The notes under the pieces were generated by a model. That model was not told the DNA's origin. It did no database searches and was given only the letters and a program-made list of their open reading frames with translations. Position numbers and translations under genes: made by a program. Shown here one piece after another: positions 7,888-16,391 of a stretch of DNA of 64,000 bases (within the stretch, counting starts at the first letter, position 1; each line of letters begins with the position of its first letter). Origin of the DNA: Tropicibacter oceani (GTDB lineage Bacteria > Pseudomonadota > Alphaproteobacteria > Rhodobacterales > Rhodobacteraceae); the NCBI RefSeq assembly GCF_029958925.1, contig NZ_CP124616.1, positions 682,001 to 746,000 on the forward strand. The letters are read 5' to 3'.

Positions 7888-9748
7888 AAACCAATTTGAC
7901 GTCATTGTTGTTGGTGGTGGCCATGCCGGTACCGAAGCCGCGGCCGCGGCTGCACGAATGGGTGCGCTGGTCGCTTTGATCACATTGAACAAGTCCGATC
8001 TTGGTGTGATGTCCTGCAACCCGGCCATCGGTGGATTGGGAAAAGGCCACCTGGTTCGCGAAATTGATGCGATGGACGGTGTGATGGGTCTGGTGGCGGA
8101 CGCTGCCGGCATTCAATTCCGTTTGCTGAACCGGCGCAAAGGACCCGCCGTACAGGGCCCGCGCACGCAAGCGGATCGAAAGATTTATCGCGAAACCATG
8201 CAAGCGGTGATCGCTGCAATTTCGAATATCACGGTGGTCGAGGGCGAGGCCGTTGATTTTCTGATGCAGGGCGGGTCCGTTGCCGGTGTTGACCTGGCGG
8301 ACGGCACACAGTTGGCTGCGCGCTCTGTTGTCTTGACCAGCGGAACATTCTTGCGGGGCGTCATTCATATTGGCGATCAACGGTCTTCGGGTGGTCGAAT
8401 GGGCGCACGCCCATCTGTGCGACTTGCCGAACGCATTGACGGATTTGGGTTGTCTCTGGGTCGACTAAAGACAGGAACGCCGCCGCGATTGGATGGACGC
8501 ACAATCAATTGGGATATTTTGGAAATGCAGCCGGGCGACGATGACCCCGTGCTGTTTTCCTTTCTGTCCTCCGGCGTGCAGGCGCGCCAGATATCCTGCG
8601 GCATCACGCATACAAACGCCAGGACGCATGATATCATTCGCCAAAACTTGGACCGATCCGCGATGTACGGGGGTCATATCAGCGGTGTGGGCCCGCGCTA
8701 CTGCCCCTCGATCGAGGACAAGGTCGTTCGGTTTTCTGACAAAGAAAGCCATCAGATTTTTTTGGAGCCCGAGGGGCTGGATGACCACACGGTCTATCCA
8801 AACGGGATCTCCACCTCGCTGCCTGCGTCGGTCCAAGAGGACTATGTTCACAGCATTGTTGGGCTTGAGCGGGCAGTGATTACCCAACCGGGCTATGCGA
8901 TTGAATACGATTACGTCGATCCTCGTGAACTGGACTCGCGTTTGGCCTTGCGCCAAGTCGACGGATTGTTCCTTGCCGGTCAGATCAATGGCACGACGGG
9001 GTACGAAGAAGCGGCTGCCCAGGGACTGGTTGCCGGGCTGAACGCGGCCGCGGCTGCGCAGGGCAGGGACCCGATCCGGTTCGTCCGCAGCGAAAGCTAT
9101 ATCGGCGTGATGATTGATGATTTGACGACTCGTGGCGTGTCCGAGCCTTACAGGATGTTCACATCGCGAGCCGAGTTCCGCCTTTCTTTGCGTGCCGACA
9201 ATGCCGATCAACGGCTTACACCAAAGGCGATTGACTTGGCTTGTGTCTCGGAGCGGCGCCGAGTGGCTTTCCTGGAGAAGGTCGACAAACTGTCGGCTGC
9301 GCGCGATGTTGCGCAGTCGGTCATGCTGTCACCTCAAGAGATCCTGGATCTTGGCGTTGATGTCAAAGTCGATGGCGCAAAGCGTTCGGCCTATCAGGCG
9401 CTGTCGTTCAAGGACGTCGAGTTTCAGGATGTCGCCAAGTGTTCAGACGAATTGGCGTCCATTGATGCCGCGGTGGGCAGGCAGCTGAAATGCGAGGCGC
9501 TTTACGCGAACTACATCGAACGGCAACGCCATGATGTGGAAATCTTGCAACGGGATGAATCCATGCAGATTCCACAGGACTTCAACTATGACGACATGTC
9601 GAGTCTTTCCAATGAATTGAAGGCCAAGCTGAAACAGGCAAGGCCCGAAGATCTGTCTCAGGCGTCGCGGATTGATGGTATGACACCTGCAGCTTTGACC
9701 TTGATTCTGTCCAAGCTGCGGCAACCGGCAAAGCGAAATCTGGCGTGA
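7880..9748 (+). CDS. mnmG: tRNA U34 carboxymethylaminomethyl synthase, FAD subunit MnmG
   Basis: A 622-residue FAD-dependent partner of MnmE. The Rossmann GGGHAG is at residues 12-17. [50 protein letters not shown] and [14 protein letters not shown] are all family signatures, with the C-terminal helical domain after about residue 530. I prefer GTG at 7880 ([13 protein letters not shown]) because TAGGAG at 7866-7871 is eight bases upstream; GTG at 7871 in frame is an alternative. Its ribosome spacer is formed by a parS site. Its stop overlaps the rsmG start as GTGA. Confidence 0.96.
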   Translation: MKQNQFDVIVVGGGHAGTEAAAAAARMGALVALITLNKSDLGVMSCNPAIGGLGKGHLVREIDAMDGVMGLVADAAGIQFRLLNRRKGPAVQGPRTQADRKIYRETMQAVIAAISNITVVEGEAVDFLMQGGSVAGVDLADGTQLAARSVVLTSGTFLRGVIHIGDQRSSGGRMGARPSVRLAERIDGFGLSLGRLKTGTPPRLDGRTINWDILEMQPGDDDPVLFSFLSSGVQARQISCGITHTNARTHDIIRQNLDRSAMYGGHISGVGPRYCPSIEDKVVRFSDKESHQIFLEPEGLDDHTVYPNGISTSLPASVQEDYVHSIVGLERAVITQPGYAIEYDYVDPRELDSRLALRQVDGLFLAGQINGTTGYEEAAAQGLVAGLNAAAAAQGRDPIRFVRSESYIGVMIDDLTTRGVSEPYRMFTSRAEFRLSLRADNADQRLTPKAIDLACVSERRRVAFLEKVDKLSAARDVAQSVMLSPQEILDLGVDVKVDGAKRSAYQALSFKDVEFQDVAKCSDELASIDAAVGRQLKCEALYANYIERQRHDVEILQRDESMQIPQDFNYDDMSSLSNELKAKLKQARPEDLSQASRIDGMTPAALTLILSKLRQPAKRNLA

Positions 9749-10365
9749 GTGACCTGTCGAAAGCGATTGGCGCCGATGTTTCACGTGAAACAAAAGATAG
9801 GCTGAACACCTATCTGGAGCTTCTTCGTACATGGAATCCCAAGATCAACCTGGTGTCGCCAAGCACACTGGACGCTGCGTGGGAACGTCATATCCTGGAT
9901 TCCGCTCAGATTTTCGGTCACGCCCCTAAGTCCGTTGAAACATGGGTTGATCTGGGCAGTGGGGGCGGATTTCCTGGCCTCGTCATCGCCATTCTGGCCG
10001 CTGAAAAGGCGCCTGATATGGCGATAACCTTGATCGAAAGCGATGCCCGAAAATCGACATTCCTGCGAACGGTGATCCGCGAAACTGGGACGGCAGCCAA
10101 GGTCCTGACGCAAAGGATTGAGGTGGCTCCGCCCCAAAATGCCCAAGTCGTTTCTGCCCGTGCGCTTGCCCCCTTGCCCTTGCTGCTTGACTACGTTCGG
10201 CGCCACATCGCCCCGGACGGCACGGCTTTGCTGCAAAAGGGCGCAAGTTGGAAAAACGAGATGAGCAGAGCGCAAGAATCGTGGAAATTCCGCGCTACGC
10301 CACATAAAAGTATCACTGACCCGAATTCCGTCATCCTCGAAATTGGAGAGATCGCCCATGTCTGA
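9745..10365 (+). CDS. rsmG: 16S rRNA (guanine-N7) methyltransferase RsmG
   Basis: A 206-residue SAM-dependent enzyme methylating G527 (E. coli numbering) of 16S rRNA. The SAM loop [11 protein letters not shown] is near residues 71-81, preceded by WNPKINLVS and ERHILDS, both typical of GidB/RsmG. It starts with GTG overlapping the mnmG stop, and its last 8 bases overlap parA. A perfect parS site is embedded in codons 11-16 (DVSRET). Confidence 0.95.
   Translation: MSDLSKAIGADVSRETKDRLNTYLELLRTWNPKINLVSPSTLDAAWERHILDSAQIFGHAPKSVETWVDLGSGGGFPGLVIAILAAEKAPDMAITLIESDARKSTFLRTVIRETGTAAKVLTQRIEVAPPQNAQVVSARALAPLPLLLDYVRRHIAPDGTALLQKGASWKNEMSRAQESWKFRATPHKSITDPNSVILEIGEIAHV
9777..9792. other. parS: parS centromere site (perfect)
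   Basis: A second exact TGTTTCACGTGAAACA, inside the rsmG coding region near its 5' end and about 0.6 kb before parA. Read as codons it gives part of DVSRETK, so the protein tolerates the centromere sequence. Confidence 0.95.
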
Positions 10366-11167
10366 TCTGGCACATGCGACCAGCCCGAAAATCATCGCTG
10401 TCGCCAACCAAAAAGGCGGAGTCGGAAAGACAACAACCACCATCAACCTGGGCGCCGCCATGGCGGAATTGGGCCTGCGCGTTCTTGTCATTGACCTCGA
10501 TCCGCAGGGCAACGCGTCGACTGGCCTTGGCATCGAACCCGAAGACCGGGAATTCACAACCTACGAATTGCTCCTGGAAGATATCGAACTGGATCAAGTC
10601 ATCCTTGAAACCACGACGCCGAACTTGATGCTGGTTCCAGCCACAGTAGATCTCAGTTCGGCCGATATGGAGCTGATCTCGAACGAAAAGCGCAGCTTTC
10701 TGTTGCATGATGTGTTGCGTCAGCCCGCGATGGACGCTTTCGGCTTTGACTACATCCTGATTGACTGCCCGCCGTCGCTGAACCTTCTCACCGTCAACGC
10801 CATGGTGGCCGCGCATTCCGTTCTGGTCCCGCTGCAAAGCGAATTCTTCGCGCTGGAAGGTCTGTCGCAATTGATGCTGACAATCCGCGACGTGCGCCAG
10901 AACGCAAACCCGAATTTGCGGATCGAGGGCGTCGTGCTCACCATGTACGACGCCAGGAACAACCTTTCGCAACAGGTGGAGGCAGACGCCCGCGCCAACC
11001 TGGCCGACCTTGTTTTCAACACGGTCATACCGCGCAACGTCCGGGTCAGCGAAGCACCGTCCTATGCCTTGCCAGTCCTCAGCTATGACAGCCAATCCAA
11101 GGGCGCAGTCGCGTACCGGATGCTTGCCGAAGAGCTGGTGAAAAGAAACGCAAAACTGGCCGCCTAA
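10358..11167 (+). CDS. parA: Chromosome partitioning ATPase ParA
   Basis: A 269-residue MinD/ParA-type ATPase that binds DNA non-specifically and moves ParB-parS complexes. The deviant Walker A KGGVGKTT is at residues 19-26, DLDPQGNAST near 45-54 and the Walker B region ILIDCPPSLN near 131-140. ATG at 10358 has GGAGAG (10345-10350) upstream, and a GTG-like in-frame extension is not needed. It overlaps rsmG by 8 bp and is 29 bp from parB. Confidence 0.97.
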   Translation: MSDLAHATSPKIIAVANQKGGVGKTTTTINLGAAMAELGLRVLVIDLDPQGNASTGLGIEPEDREFTTYELLLEDIELDQVILETTTPNLMLVPATVDLSSADMELISNEKRSFLLHDVLRQPAMDAFGFDYILIDCPPSLNLLTVNAMVAAHSVLVPLQSEFFALEGLSQLMLTIRDVRQNANPNLRIEGVVLTMYDARNNLSQQVEADARANLADLVFNTVIPRNVRVSEAPSYALPVLSYDSQSKGAVAYRMLAEELVKRNAKLAA

Positions 11168-11196
11168 GGCCGGAACAGACACGATAGGGGGCCAGG

Positions 11197-12102
11197 ATGG
11201 CAGACAAGAAAGAGCAGCGCAGAGGATTGGGCCGGGGGTTGTCGGCGCTCATGGCGGATGTTGAACCGCGTGGTCAACAGCCGGCCGGGGATACGCAGGC
11301 CGTTCGGCCCGATCGCCTGATTCCGATTGAACGCATCGTTCCCAATCCCGATCAGCCTCGCCGCACCTTTACGGAACCGCAGTTGCAGGAACTGGCCGAG
11401 TCGATCAGGGCAAAGGGCGTCATTCAGCCCTTGATCGTGCGCGTCAATCCCAAGGACGCCAACCAGTTTGAAATCGTCGCAGGGGAACGCCGTTGGCGGG
11501 CCGCCCAGATCGCGCAACTGCATGAACTACCCGTTTTGATCCGCGAATTCGATGATACCGAGGTTCTCGAAGTCGCAATCATCGAAAACATTCAACGCGC
11601 CGATCTGAACGCCATCGAAGAGGCAGCCGGCTATCGTCAGTTGATGTTCAAGTTCGGCCATACCCAGGAAAAACTGGCCGAAGCCCTGGGCAAAAGCCGC
11701 AGCCACATTGCCAATCTCATGCGTCTGCTCAACCTCCCGGATTCGGTCCAGGACATGGTGGTCAAAGGCGATCTTAGTGCAGGCCACGCCCGCACGTTGG
11801 TCACTGCAACCAACCCCGAGGACCTGGCCAAGACCATCGTCGCCAAAGGGTTGTCCGTCCGCGCCGCCGAGCAGTTGGCCAAGGCCGCCACAACACCGGC
11901 CGCACCCAAGCGCAAACCCGAAGGCAGTTTCAAGGTAGAAAAAGACGCCGATACCCGCGCGCTCGAAGGCGATCTTTCCGCCGCCCTCAGCATGAAAGTC
12001 ACCATCGACCACAAGCCGGGGCAAGAGGCGGGCAAAATCACCATTTCCTACGAATCGCTCGAACAGCTTGATGCGCTATGCGCGATGCTCAGCGTCGGTT
12101 GA
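11197..12102 (+). CDS. parB: Chromosome partitioning protein ParB
   Basis: A 301-residue CTP-dependent clamp that loads at parS and spreads. The N-terminal ParA-stimulating segment RRGLGRGLSALM is at residues 8-19. The CTPase motifs include GERRWRAA (96-103) and ENIQRADLN (130-138). The helix-turn-helix covers about 155-180 (TQEKLAEALGKSRSHIANLMRLL), and a C-terminal dimerisation domain follows a basic linker near 230. parS sites lie 1.4 and 3.3 kb upstream. It converges on hemW. Confidence 0.97.
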   Translation: MADKKEQRRGLGRGLSALMADVEPRGQQPAGDTQAVRPDRLIPIERIVPNPDQPRRTFTEPQLQELAESIRAKGVIQPLIVRVNPKDANQFEIVAGERRWRAAQIAQLHELPVLIREFDDTEVLEVAIIENIQRADLNAIEEAAGYRQLMFKFGHTQEKLAEALGKSRSHIANLMRLLNLPDSVQDMVVKGDLSAGHARTLVTATNPEDLAKTIVAKGLSVRAAEQLAKAATTPAAPKRKPEGSFKVEKDADTRALEGDLSAALSMKVTIDHKPGQEAGKITISYESLEQLDALCAMLSVG

Positions 12103-12117
12103 CTAATGCCGCCGGAT

Positions 12118-13278
12118 CTATTCCGGCATCAACTCGGCAATGACCGAGTTAAGAACAAGACGGCCCTTTGGTGTGACGCCAAGGGCCGTTTCCGTTTGCC
12201 AGATCAGACCCAGGTCCATCAGGCCCTTGATTGTATCTGGGTCAAGATGCTGACCCATCATTTGGTATAGCCGGTCGCGGTTGACGCCTTCATTTATACG
12301 CAGCCCCATCATCAGGTATTCACCACCCTGATCGCCACCAGAAACAGCATCAAACACCGTATCTCCGGACCCGGCCTTGACCCGCGCCAACCAGTCCCCT
12401 GGAGCCGAGGCCGCAACTGTCGCGTATTTCTGTCCAGACACGGTCAGGCGACCATGGGCACCAGGCCCGACGCCAGCATAATCCCCATAGCGCCAATAGA
12501 TCAGATTGTGCCGGGATTCCGCGCCCGGACGGGCGTGATTGGAAACCTCATAGGCTGGCAGCCCGGCCTTTGCGCAAAGCTCTTGCGTCACATCATACAT
12601 ATCCGCCGCCAGATCATCCGAAGGCAAATCCCGCAGCTTCCCCGCCTTGGCCCGATCCCAAAATGCGGTGCCCTTTTCGATGGTCAACTGGTACAGCGAC
12701 AGGTGGTCGACCGACAGGGAAAGCGCCTCGGTCAACTCGGCTTCCCAATCGGCCAGGCTTTGTCCTTGGCGCGCATAGATCAGGTCGAAACTGACCCGCC
12801 CAAAGACCGAGCGCGCGATTTCAAAGGCTTTGCGCGCCTCGTCCACGTCATGCAGTCTGCCAAGACGCCGCAGATCATCGGCGCGCAACGCTTGAACGCC
12901 CAGGGAAACCCTGTTCACTCCCGCGTCGGCATAGCCACCAAAGCGTGCCATTTCGACCGACCGCGGATTGGCCTCCAGGGTGATTTCAATATCGTTGGCC
13001 CATAGCCAGTTCTCTCTGGCCGCCTCCAGAACCGTACGCACGGTTTCGGGGGCCATCAGGGACGGTGTGCCGCCTCCGAAAAAGATCGAATTGAGCACAC
13101 GGCCGGGCACCAGCTCGGACACCCGCCGGACCTCTTGCGCCAAGGCATTGGCCCAGACGGTCTGGTCAATCGACCGGGTCACATGGCTGTTGAAGTCGCA
13201 ATAGGGGCATTTGGCCTCGCAAAAGGGCCAATGCACATACAGGCCAAAGCCCCCGTTTTTCGAATCCTCAGCGATCAA
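12118..13278 (-). CDS. hemW: Radical SAM heme chaperone HemW
   Basis: A 386-residue HemN-like radical SAM protein. HemW proteins bind and transfer heme and lack true coproporphyrinogen dehydrogenase activity. The cluster motif is C20-x3-C24-x2-C27 in HWPFCEAKCPYCDFNSH. GGGTPSLM is near residues 68-75 and SLGVQALRADDLRRLGR near 125-141. It overlaps the end of rdgB by 11 bp, matching the common alphaproteobacterial order rph-rdgB-hemW. HemN itself is an alternative, but the length and FNSH pattern favour HemW. Confidence 0.9.
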   Translation of the reverse strand: MIAEDSKNGGFGLYVHWPFCEAKCPYCDFNSHVTRSIDQTVWANALAQEVRRVSELVPGRVLNSIFFGGGTPSLMAPETVRTVLEAARENWLWANDIEITLEANPRSVEMARFGGYADAGVNRVSLGVQALRADDLRRLGRLHDVDEARKAFEIARSVFGRVSFDLIYARQGQSLADWEAELTEALSLSVDHLSLYQLTIEKGTAFWDRAKAGKLRDLPSDDLAADMYDVTQELCAKAGLPAYEVSNHARPGAESRHNLIYWRYGDYAGVGPGAHGRLTVSGQKYATVAASAPGDWLARVKAGSGDTVFDAVSGGDQGGEYLMMGLRINEGVNRDRLYQMMGQHLDPDTIKGLMDLGLIWQTETALGVTPKGRLVLNSVIAELMPE

Positions 13279-13882
13279 AGCAGCCCTTCACCAACTTGCG
13301 GAACGCATCCGCACGATGGCTGATCTTGTTCTTTTCCCAGCGGTCCATTTCGCCAAAGGTCACATCATAGCCTTCGGGCTGAAAGATCGGATCATAGCCG
13401 TGTCCCTGATCCCCGCGCATCGGCCAGACAACCTGACCTTCCATCACGCCCGGGAAAACTTCGTCGTGGCCATCTGGCCAGGCCAGCACCAGCGTGCAGC
13501 AAAACCGAGCCGTCCAGGGTTGCGGCGCGTTCCGCTCGACAAGCAGACGATAGCTTTTCTCCATCGCCATGACAAAGTCACGACCAGTCTCTGTTTCGGC
13601 CCAATCGGCCGTATAAACACCCGGCGCCTTGTCCAGTCCGTCGATCTCGATCCCGCTGTCATCGGACAGGGCGGGCAGGCCAGTTGCCTTGGCGGCGGCG
13701 TGGGCCTTGATCCGGGCGTTTTCCACAAAACTGGTGCCGTCCTCGACCGGTTCGGGCAGGCCCACTTCTTTGGCGCCGACAACCGCGACGCCAAAGGGTT
13801 TCAACAGATCGGCGATCTCTTCCAGCTTGCCCTGGTTGTGGGTCGCGACCAAAAGGCGATCGCCTGTAAACGGGCGCGTCAT
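13268..13882 (-). CDS. rdgB: Non-canonical purine NTP pyrophosphatase (RdgB/HAM1)
   Basis: A 204-residue enzyme hydrolysing dITP, ITP and XTP to monophosphates to protect DNA. Visible: [14 protein letters not shown] near residues 9-22, the catalytic region [25 protein letters not shown] near 70-94, [12 protein letters not shown] and a C-terminal [11 protein letters not shown], all conserved in HAM1 proteins. Its start overlaps the rph stop as ATGA and its end overlaps hemW. Confidence 0.95.
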   Translation of the reverse strand: MTRPFTGDRLLVATHNQGKLEEIADLLKPFGVAVVGAKEVGLPEPVEDGTSFVENARIKAHAAAKATGLPALSDDSGIEIDGLDKAPGVYTADWAETETGRDFVMAMEKSYRLLVERNAPQPWTARFCCTLVLAWPDGHDEVFPGVMEGQVVWPMRGDQGHGYDPIFQPEGYDVTFGEMDRWEKNKISHRADAFRKLVKGCFDR

Positions 13883-14592
13883 GCAAAGGCCGCCAGCTGC
13901 GCGGCCACCAGCTCGTTCACGCCTTTTTCCGCCAGGTCCATCAACTGGGCCATCTGATCGCGGGAAAAGGTGGCGCCCTCGGCGGACATCTGCACTTCGA
14001 TCAACTGGCCATCGCCGCGCAGGATAAAGTTGCCATCAACGCCGGCTTCGCTGTCTTCGGGGTAATCCAGATCCAGAACCGCCTGACCGGCATACATCCC
14101 GCAGCTGATCGCCGCGACCGGCGAAATCAGCGGGTCGGTCTTGATATCGCCGACCTTCATCAGCTTGTTGACGGCCATCCGCAGGGCCACCCATCCGCCG
14201 GTGATCGATGCGCAGCGCGTGCCGCCATCGGCCTGGATCACATCGCAATCGACGGTGATCTGACGTTCGCCCATGGCGACGCGGTCAACCCCGGCGCGCA
14301 GGGACCGGCCGATCAGGCGCTGGATTTCCACGGTGCGTCCGCCTTGCTTGCCGCTGGTGGCTTCGCGCCGCATCCGCGACGAGGTCGACCGCGGCAGCAT
14401 CCCGTATTCGGCGGTGACCCAGCCCAGGCCCGAACCCTTGATGAACGGCGGCACACGTTCCTCGACCGAGGCCGTGCACAACACGTGCGTGTCGCCCATT
14501 TTGATCAGGCATGACCCTTCGGCGTGTTTCGTTACCCCTGTTTCGATTGAAACAGCGCGCATTTCGCTTAAATTCCGTCCCGAAGGTCTCAT
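13879..14592 (-). CDS. rph: Ribonuclease PH
   Basis: A 237-residue phosphorolytic 3'-5' exoribonuclease that trims tRNA 3' ends. [17 protein letters not shown] is the canonical start; [40 protein letters not shown] and [18 protein letters not shown] follow in the family order. In-frame codons upstream to 14649 do not match the family. It is divergent from hrcA across 115 bp, an arrangement well known in alphaproteobacteria. Confidence 0.96.
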   Translation of the reverse strand: MRPSGRNLSEMRAVSIETGVTKHAEGSCLIKMGDTHVLCTASVEERVPPFIKGSGLGWVTAEYGMLPRSTSSRMRREATSGKQGGRTVEIQRLIGRSLRAGVDRVAMGERQITVDCDVIQADGGTRCASITGGWVALRMAVNKLMKVGDIKTDPLISPVAAISCGMYAGQAVLDLDYPEDSEAGVDGNFILRGDGQLIEVQMSAEGATFSRDQMAQLMDLAEKGVNELVAAQLAAFA

Positions 14593-14655
14593 GGTCTTCC
14601 TCTCTGGTATGTTGCGCCACGGATAGACGGGCCACCCCCCTCGGCGCAAGTCCGA

Positions 14656-14683
14656 TTGACGCCAAGGCTCAGGCGTCTTTAAT
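14656..14683 (+). promoter_or_regulatory. Possible sigma70-type promoter of hrcA-grpE
   Basis: TTGACG (14656-14661) and TTTAAT (14678-14683) are separated by 16 bp, with hrcA starting 24 bp downstream. I see no CIRCE inverted repeat in the gap. Confidence 0.4.
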
Positions 14684-14707
14684 GGTCAGGCTCTCAAGAG
14701 GCCAAGG

Positions 14708-15772
14708 ATGAACAAGGCGAACGAACTGCTGTCCCAGATGAACCAACGCTCGCGCGAGGTTTTCCGCCGCGTGGTCGAAGGCTATCTGGAATCCGGAGAA
14801 CCGGTTGGATCGCGCACCTTGACCCGCACCTTGTCGGAAAAGGTGTCGGCGGCAACAATCCGCAACGTCATGCAGGATCTCGAATTCCTTGGCCTGCTGG
14901 ACAGCCCGCACATCAGCGCCGGGCGCATTCCGACGCAGCTGGGCCTGCGCATGTTTGTCGATGGGTTGCTGGAAGTGCGCGACCTGGACCGCGACGACCG
15001 TCAAAAGATCGACGCGACCATGGGTGCCAATGCCAAGGACGTCGGTGGCCTTCTGGATCAGATCGGATCGGCGCTGTCCGGGGTCACGCATGGGGCGTCC
15101 CTTGTGCTGACGCCGAAACACGAAGCGCCGCTGAAACATATCGAATTCGTCAGTCTTGGCCATGATCGCGCGCTTGTGGTGATCGTCTTTGCCGATGGCC
15201 ATGTCGAAAACCGCCTGTTCACGCCGCCGCCGGGCCAGACCCCCAGCTCGATGCGCGAAGCGGCGAATTTCGTGAACGCCCTGGCCGAGGGCCGCACCTT
15301 GGACCAATTGCGCCGGGTCATGCTGGACGAGGTCAAGCGCCGCCGACAGGAGCTGGACGTGCTGGCCGCGCAACTGATCGAAGCCGGCGTTGCCGTCTGG
15401 GATGGCGAATCCGACAGTTCGGCCCGGTTGATCGTGCGCGGGCGGGCGAATCTTTTGGGCGATGACGCCGCCGAAGAAGAGCTCGAGCGCATTCGCCAGT
15501 TGTTTGACGACCTTGAACGCAAGCGTGATATCGCAGAATTCCTTGAATTGACCGATCAGGGCGACGGGGTGCGCATTTTCATCGGTTCAGAGAACAAACT
15601 TTTCTCACTTTCGGGTTCCTCTTTGGTGGTCTCTCCATATATGAACGCTGACCGTAAGATCATTGGCGCGGTGGGGGTCATCGGACCCACGCGCCTCAAC
15701 TATGGCCGGATCGTTCCCATCGTGGACTATACGGCCCAGCTGGTCGGAAAGCTGATTTCCGACCGCAGTTAG
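14708..15772 (+). CDS. hrcA: Heat-inducible transcription repressor HrcA
   Basis: A 354-residue repressor of the groE-type heat-shock genes through the CIRCE operator, whose activity depends on GroEL. The N-terminal winged helix includes SREVFRRVVEGYLESGEPVGSRTL and SAATIRNVMQDLE (about residues 14-57). The C-terminal half carries the GAF-like dimerisation core, ending in GVIGPTRLNYGRIVPIVDYTA. It starts 10 bp upstream of grpE in one operon. dnaK, dnaJ and groE are not in the window. Confidence 0.96.
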   Translation: MNKANELLSQMNQRSREVFRRVVEGYLESGEPVGSRTLTRTLSEKVSAATIRNVMQDLEFLGLLDSPHISAGRIPTQLGLRMFVDGLLEVRDLDRDDRQKIDATMGANAKDVGGLLDQIGSALSGVTHGASLVLTPKHEAPLKHIEFVSLGHDRALVVIVFADGHVENRLFTPPPGQTPSSMREAANFVNALAEGRTLDQLRRVMLDEVKRRRQELDVLAAQLIEAGVAVWDGESDSSARLIVRGRANLLGDDAAEEELERIRQLFDDLERKRDIAEFLELTDQGDGVRIFIGSENKLFSLSGSSLVVSPYMNADRKIIGAVGVIGPTRLNYGRIVPIVDYTAQLVGKLISDRS

Positions 15773-15781
15773 AGGTGAAGA

Positions 15782-16339
15782 ATGGCAGACCCGAGAGACG
15801 AAGATTTTCTCGACGATATCGAAGCGATGGAGCAGGCCGAGGCAGAAGCCGCCGAGGCTGACCCGACGCCGGAACAGATCATCGCATCGCTCGAAGCCGA
15901 GCGGGATGAATTCAAGGATCGCTTCATGCGGGCGCTGGCCGATGCCGAAAACAGCCGCAAGCGCGCCGACAAAGATCGCCGCGAAGCGCAGGCCTATGGC
16001 GGCACCCGCATCGCACGCGACCTGATCCCGGTTTACGACAACCTGAACCGCGCCCTGAACGCGGCAAAAGAGGCGACGGACCAGGCGTCCGTTGCACTGA
16101 CCGAAGGGGTTGAACTGACCCTCAAGGAACTTATGACCGTCTTTGACCGTCACGGGGTAACCCGGGTCACGCCCCAGGTCGGCGATCGTTTCGATCCCAA
16201 GCTGCACGAAGCCATGTTCGAAGCGCCCCTGCCGGGCACCAAGGCGGGCGACATCATCCAGGTGTCGGCCGAAGGGTTCATGCTGCACGACCGTTTGCTG
16301 CGCCCCGCGCAGGTTGGTGTCAGCTCGATGCCGGGCTGA
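15782..16339 (+). CDS. grpE: Nucleotide exchange factor GrpE
   Basis: A 185-residue co-chaperone that releases ADP from DnaK. The acidic N-terminus (about residues 1-40, rich in E and D) leads into the long coiled coil with FKDRFMRALADAENSRKRADKDR. The beta-domain signature VTRVTPQVGDRFDPKLHEAMFE is near 136-157, and the family ends with RPAQVGVS. It is co-transcribed with hrcA and followed by a strong terminator. Confidence 0.96.
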   Translation: MADPRDEDFLDDIEAMEQAEAEAAEADPTPEQIIASLEAERDEFKDRFMRALADAENSRKRADKDRREAQAYGGTRIARDLIPVYDNLNRALNAAKEATDQASVALTEGVELTLKELMTVFDRHGVTRVTPQVGDRFDPKLHEAMFEAPLPGTKAGDIIQVSAEGFMLHDRLLRPAQVGVSSMPG

Positions 16340-16343
16340 CACC

Positions 16344-16359
16344 TGTCACACGTGAAACA
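16344..16359. other. Degenerate parS-like site
   Basis: TGTCACACGTGAAACA matches the parS consensus at 14 of 16 positions, with the right half intact. It sits between grpE and its terminator, outside coding sequence. It may be a weaker ParB site. Confidence 0.5.
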
Positions 16360-16367
16360 CAAGGTAG

Positions 16368-16391
16368 GGCGGGGTTTTACCCCGCCTTTTT
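16368..16391. terminator. Rho-independent terminator between grpE and mutS
   Basis: A perfect 7-bp stem GGCGGGG/CCCCGCC (16368-16374/16380-16386) with a short loop is followed by TTTTT. It serves grpE on plus. The mutS stop codon lies inside the loop, so it could also act as part of the mutS 3' end. Confidence 0.85.

Noticed and set aside
14593-14707. CIRCE operator for HrcA upstream of hrcA.
   Set aside because: No TTAGCACTC/GAGTGCTAA inverted repeat is visible.
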